DNA of 37,726 nt from contig JAEUIT010000037.1 in the NCBI GenBank assembly GCA_016795035.1, forward strand, positions 1-37,726, in the 5' to 3' direction. Shown piece by piece: positions 35,553 through 37,726 of this stretch (the first letter of the stretch is position 1; each line of letters begins with the position of its first letter). This DNA comes from Phycisphaerae bacterium (GTDB lineage Bacteria; Planctomycetota; Phycisphaerae; Phycisphaerales; SM1A02). The position numbers were made by a program, and so were the translations under genes. The notes below the pieces were generated by a model. The model saw only the letters and a list, made by a program, of their open reading frames with translations. It searched no databases and was not told the origin of the DNA.

Positions 35553-36089
35553 ATGGATGCAACGCAGAGTTTCGTACCACCTATCACCATGCCGCTGACG
35601 GGTGAACGAGAACAGCCCGTGCATCACTCGTCAACGAAGGAGAAAGAGCGATACCTGCACTTCACGAACCGCGATCTGGTGATGGACCTCGCGCGGTTCA
35701 GGTTGGAGCGCTGCGCCGGCGCTGATGATTCGTTGCCACTTGCTGACACTCCAAGACACTCAGACGAGCGCGCAGAGGCCGAGTCGGCGCTGCGAGAATC
35801 CGTTGCACCGGAAGGGCTTGGACACTCCATGACACTTACTGCAACTCAAAGCCGCCGATCGGATTCGAACCGACAACCCCCTGATTACAAATGCGGCGAG
35901 CCTGATTCTAAATCAGGTAACGGGGGTCCGGTTAGCGCAGCGCCGTCCGATGGCGCTGCGCCGGCGCTGCGCGAGCGTCAGAGGCACCAATTCGACGCCA
36001 CCGACGCGGACATCTTTGACCGCTACGGGGGCGTCTTCGCCGTCCATCCCGCCGTGCCCGCTCCCGGGCATCGCGGGGGTGGCCGGTGA
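35553..36089 (+). CDS. Chimeric ORF crossing the tRNA remnant
   Basis: The frame runs from ATG 35553 to a TGA at 36087-36089 that overlaps the GTG of the next gene in the same GTGA fashion as the following genes. Its last about 37 residues (RQRHQFDATDADIFDRYGGV, then FAVHPAVPAPGHRGGGR) have normal high-GC third positions and look coding. The middle is translated tRNA remnant (SNRQPPDYKCGEPDSKSG), which cannot be original protein. So this is probably the truncated 3' end of a cassette gene fused by recombination to unrelated upstream sequence. A product is doubtful. Confidence 0.3.
   Translation: MDATQSFVPPITMPLTGEREQPVHHSSTKEKERYLHFTNRDLVMDLARFRLERCAGADDSLPLADTPRHSDERAEAESALRESVAPEGLGHSMTLTATQSRRSDSNRQPPDYKCGEPDSKSGNGGPVSAAPSDGAAPALRERQRHQFDATDADIFDRYGGVFAVHPAVPAPGHRGGGR
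35850..35891 (-). tRNA. 3' half-tRNA remnant, Thr(TGT)-like, likely attachment site
   Basis: On the minus strand the anticodon loop TTTGTAA (35891-35885, anticodon TGT), 3' anticodon strand TCAGG, variable GGGTT, a full T arm (GTCGG-TTCGAAT-CCGAT) and acceptor 3' strand CGGCGGC plus T are all present in order. The 5' half is missing: the facing strand reads CCGCA instead of CCTGA, and no D arm or GCCGCCG strand lies upstream. A remnant beginning at the anticodon loop is what integrase crossover in a tRNA gene leaves. A second palindrome, CCTGATTCTAAATCAGG (35901-35917), lies 9 bp further on. Confidence 0.6.
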
Positions 36090-36472
36090 CCAGCGCCCCT
36101 GCCCTCGCCGTGGCCCCCGTCGTCTACATCGCCGGCCGCTATCGCGGCGCGCACGAGTGCGTCGTCTTCCGCAACATCCAGCGGGCGCGTGAAGCCGCCG
36201 AGCTGGTCTGGCAGTGCGGCGGGATCGCGCTCTGCCCGCACCTCAACACCGCCTTCATGGGCGGCGTCGTCCCCGACGAGGCCTTCCTCGCCGGTGACCT
36301 CGTCCTTCTCGAGCGCTGCGACGCGGTCTTCGCCATGCACGGCTGGCGCGAGAGCGTCGGCGCGACCGGCGAAGTGAAGCATGCTGGGAAGCGCGGCATC
36401 CCCGTCATCCAGGACGAGACCGAGCTCCGTAGCTGGATCGCCGAGCGCCTCCGGGCCGGAGGTGCGCGGTGA
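36086..36472 (+). CDS. DUF4406-like / nucleoside deoxyribosyltransferase-fold protein
   Basis: The GTG at 36086 overlaps the upstream TGA. The 128-aa protein has VVYIAGRYRG at the N-terminus, LVWQCGGIALCPHLNTAFM, and CDAVFAMHGWRESVGATGE, the order and spacing of DUF4406 proteins, which share the nucleoside 2-deoxyribosyltransferase fold. They are common in phages and near nucleotide-metabolism genes. The acidic residue in GWRESVGATGE is at the catalytic Glu position of the fold. It is the second member of the GTGA-linked cassette. Confidence 0.78.
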   Translation: MTSAPALAVAPVVYIAGRYRGAHECVVFRNIQRAREAAELVWQCGGIALCPHLNTAFMGGVVPDEAFLAGDLVLLERCDAVFAMHGWRESVGATGEVKHAGKRGIPVIQDETELRSWIAERLRAGGAR

Positions 36473-37092
36473 CCGACCACACGCCAATCGAGCGCGCTTG
36501 GAGCGACAGCTACCGCTATGAGGTACTCGACGACGGACGCACCGTCATCGTCGACGTCGACCCGGTATTCGCCGTGGTGAACGACGAGCGCCTCTACGAC
36601 TCGGTCCCCCGGTTCATGCGTGGCTTCCTGCATTGGGACGGAGACGAGGTCGTATTCGTGCCCTACTCCGACCACACCATGTCGATGCCACTTGATCGAG
36701 GGTGGCTGGGCGGCGTCGAAGAGGAGGCGAGACGCGAGCTGCACGGGCAGCTCCTCTTCGAGCTGTTCGAATCGAGTCACTACCACGATCCCACCCAGCC
36801 GGGCGTTCGGGCGGGGCTCTTCGCCGCGATGACCGTCCTGCACGAGATGGTCGACGAGGCCCACGCGAGGCTCACCGCGAACCCGTCCCTCGGCAGGGAG
36901 AACCCCGACGGCATCGGCGACTTCGTGTTCTCGCTCCTCGACATCGAGATGCTCGTGCGCCTCCTCGTCGCCAGGTGCGGCGTCGATCGCGAAGAGTCCC
37001 TCCTCCGCTTCGTCCACGACTCGGCCCGCGACATCGACAACCGGCGCATGTACCGCGAACTCCTCGGCATCTCGACGGAGGGCGCGCAGTGA
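36469..37092 (+). CDS. Cassette hypothetical, 207 aa
   Basis: The GTG at 36469 overlaps the previous TGA by three bases (GTGA) and has GGAGG about 7 bases upstream. The product is soluble, acidic and predicted helical in its second half (GVRAGLFAAMTVLHEMVDEA, FVFSLLDIEMLVRLLVARCG), with a beta-rich first third (YRYEVLDDGRTVIVDVDPVF). I recognise no family. Position and style suggest a phage or mobile-element early gene. Confidence 0.7.
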   Translation: MTDHTPIERAWSDSYRYEVLDDGRTVIVDVDPVFAVVNDERLYDSVPRFMRGFLHWDGDEVVFVPYSDHTMSMPLDRGWLGGVEEEARRELHGQLLFELFESSHYHDPTQPGVRAGLFAAMTVLHEMVDEAHARLTANPSLGRENPDGIGDFVFSLLDIEMLVRLLVARCGVDREESLLRFVHDSARDIDNRRMYRELLGISTEGAQ

Positions 37093-37331
37093 CCATCGAC
37101 GTCACCGACCGCCGCGCCGTCGTCGCCTCGCGCAGCTCGCGCGAGTGCCCGGCGTGCCGCCGTCCGAAGAAGGCGGGCTTCGCGTTCTGCCGCGGCTGCC
37201 GCGACAGCCTGCCGCGCGAGCTCGCCGTCGATCTCTATCTCGCCATCGGCCGCGGCTACGAGGAAGGCGTTCGGAAGGCCTTCGAACATCTGACGCGCGA
37301 GCCCCAATCTCAACCAGGAGGAACGTCGTGA
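37089..37331 (+). CDS. Cassette zinc-ribbon protein, 80 aa
   Basis: The GTG at 37089 overlaps the previous stop as GTGA, with GGAGGG about 8 bases upstream. The protein carries C20-P-A-C23 and C34-R-G-C37 (ECPACRRPKKAGFAFCRGCR), a zinc ribbon, followed by a helix (PRELAVDLYLAIGRGYEEGV). Proteins of this shape are frequent in phage early regions; its target is unknown. Confidence 0.72.
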   Translation: MTIDVTDRRAVVASRSSRECPACRRPKKAGFAFCRGCRDSLPRELAVDLYLAIGRGYEEGVRKAFEHLTREPQSQPGGTS

Positions 37332-37666
37332 GCGCGACCGCCACGCGAGCGCCGTCTCCGCGCGAGCCGTCAAAGAACTTGGCATGGCTGCGCCGCGAAA
37401 CCCGCGACCCGCGCCGACGGCGCTGGACGCCGCGCCGTCTCGCGCTCCTACGGCTTGTCGCCGCCGAGCCCTATCTCACGTTCGCCGAGCTCGGCGAGCG
37501 GCTCGGCATCAACCCGCAGGCCGCCTGGGCGCTCGCGCAGCGCTGCATGCGCGACGGCCTCCTCGTCGAGCACCGACCGACCACCAACGGCCGCCCGTCG
37601 CGGCGCGCCGTCTATCGCATCACCGAGGACGCACGTCGCGTCGTCGAACGAAAGGAATCCAAGTGA
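37328..37666 (+). CDS. Cassette winged-helix DNA-binding protein, 112 aa
   Basis: The GTG at 37328 overlaps the previous TGA and has AGGAGG about 6 bases upstream, the best ribosome site in the cassette. After a basic, disordered N-terminus comes a winged helix: RRLALLRLVAAEPYLTFAEL, then GERLGINPQAAWALAQRCMR (recognition helix region) and a wing with GRPSRRAVYRITEDARRVVE. This is a MarR-type wHTH layout. It probably regulates the cassette or its parent element. Confidence 0.72.
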   Translation: MSATATRAPSPREPSKNLAWLRRETRDPRRRRWTPRRLALLRLVAAEPYLTFAELGERLGINPQAAWALAQRCMRDGLLVEHRPTTNGRPSRRAVYRITEDARRVVERKESK

Positions 37667-37726
37667 CTGACCACGGCAACGCGCAGACCGCGCTCGCACC
37701 CCCGCTCCTCCCCGCCGGCACGCTCG
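37663..37726 (+). CDS. Start of the next cassette gene (cut by window edge)
   Basis: A GTG at 37663 overlaps the previous TGA (GTGA), with AAGGAA about 7 bases upstream, repeating the cassette's pattern. Only 21 codons are visible (VTDHGNAQTALAPPLLPAGT...), too few to identify. Confidence 0.55.
   Translation, partial: MTDHGNAQTALAPPLLPAGTL

Noticed and set aside
35850..35917. A complete class II tRNA (Leu-like, anticodon TAG) using the second stem-loop
   Set aside because: No D arm and no 5' acceptor strand matching CGGCGGC exist upstream, and the variable arm would be abnormally long, so only a remnant is called.

Overview
The window is high-GC bacterial chromosome, most likely from the Planctomycetota, class Phycisphaerae. 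This rests on four secreted proteins ending in paired dockerin-like calcium-loop repeats (D-x-D/N-x-D/S-G-x-V-x-G-x-D-L ... W-G), one of which also has D-x-D-x-N-G-x-P-D-x-C-E repeats. That combination is characteristic of the group. Many genes also lack a clear Shine-Dalgarno site. The taxonomic call is an inference from protein style, not from an rRNA gene.

Layout. 1-30.2 kb is core-like, very GC-rich sequence: a partial ORF, fdhD, a Sel1-repeat lipoprotein, tRNA-Tyr and tRNA-Pro with an intrinsic terminator, a methyltransferase, a three-gene membrane-protein operon, a furA-katG peroxide-stress operon with a palindromic operator and a strong terminator, a dockerin-type secreted protein, the bacterial RNA repair pair hen1-pnkp, a DUF2306 membrane protein, a TPR lipoprotein, a large beta-helix secreted protein, a GT4 glycosyltransferase, a DUF4239-like membrane protein, a DUF1573 lipoprotein, more secreted proteins, an MscS-type channel, and a three-gene Cys-rich module.

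30.2-35.3 kb has visibly lower GC and is accessory in character: a Panacea/YwgA-like protein divergent from a RelA/SpoT-domain protein (possible toxic alarmone synthetase and antitoxin), a putAbiC-like membrane/coiled-coil protein, an overlapping pair of proline-rich proteins (one membrane-bound), a zinc-ribbon protein, and two divergent small proteins around inverted repeats. This resembles a defence island. At 35.3-35.9 kb lies a cluster of hairpins followed by a 3' half-tRNA remnant (Thr-like), a likely recombination junction. From 36.0 kb to the window end is a phage-like cassette of short genes, each starting with GTG and overlapping the previous stop by four bases (GTGA).

The most striking signal is not a gene. 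The octamer CTGCAACG (reverse CGTTGCAG) occurs 30 times, about once per kilobase between 0.4 and 30.05 kb, in both orientations and in several reading frames. It is almost always followed, after two free bases, by G (29/30) and then usually A (25/30), giving CTGCAACGNNGA. It is absent from the last 7.7 kb. Its density and frame-independence resemble DNA uptake sequences or HIP1-type iterated motifs. The intergenic copies sit close behind stop codons, and one forms an inverted pair as in uptake-sequence terminators. I know of no described element of this sequence, but could not search.
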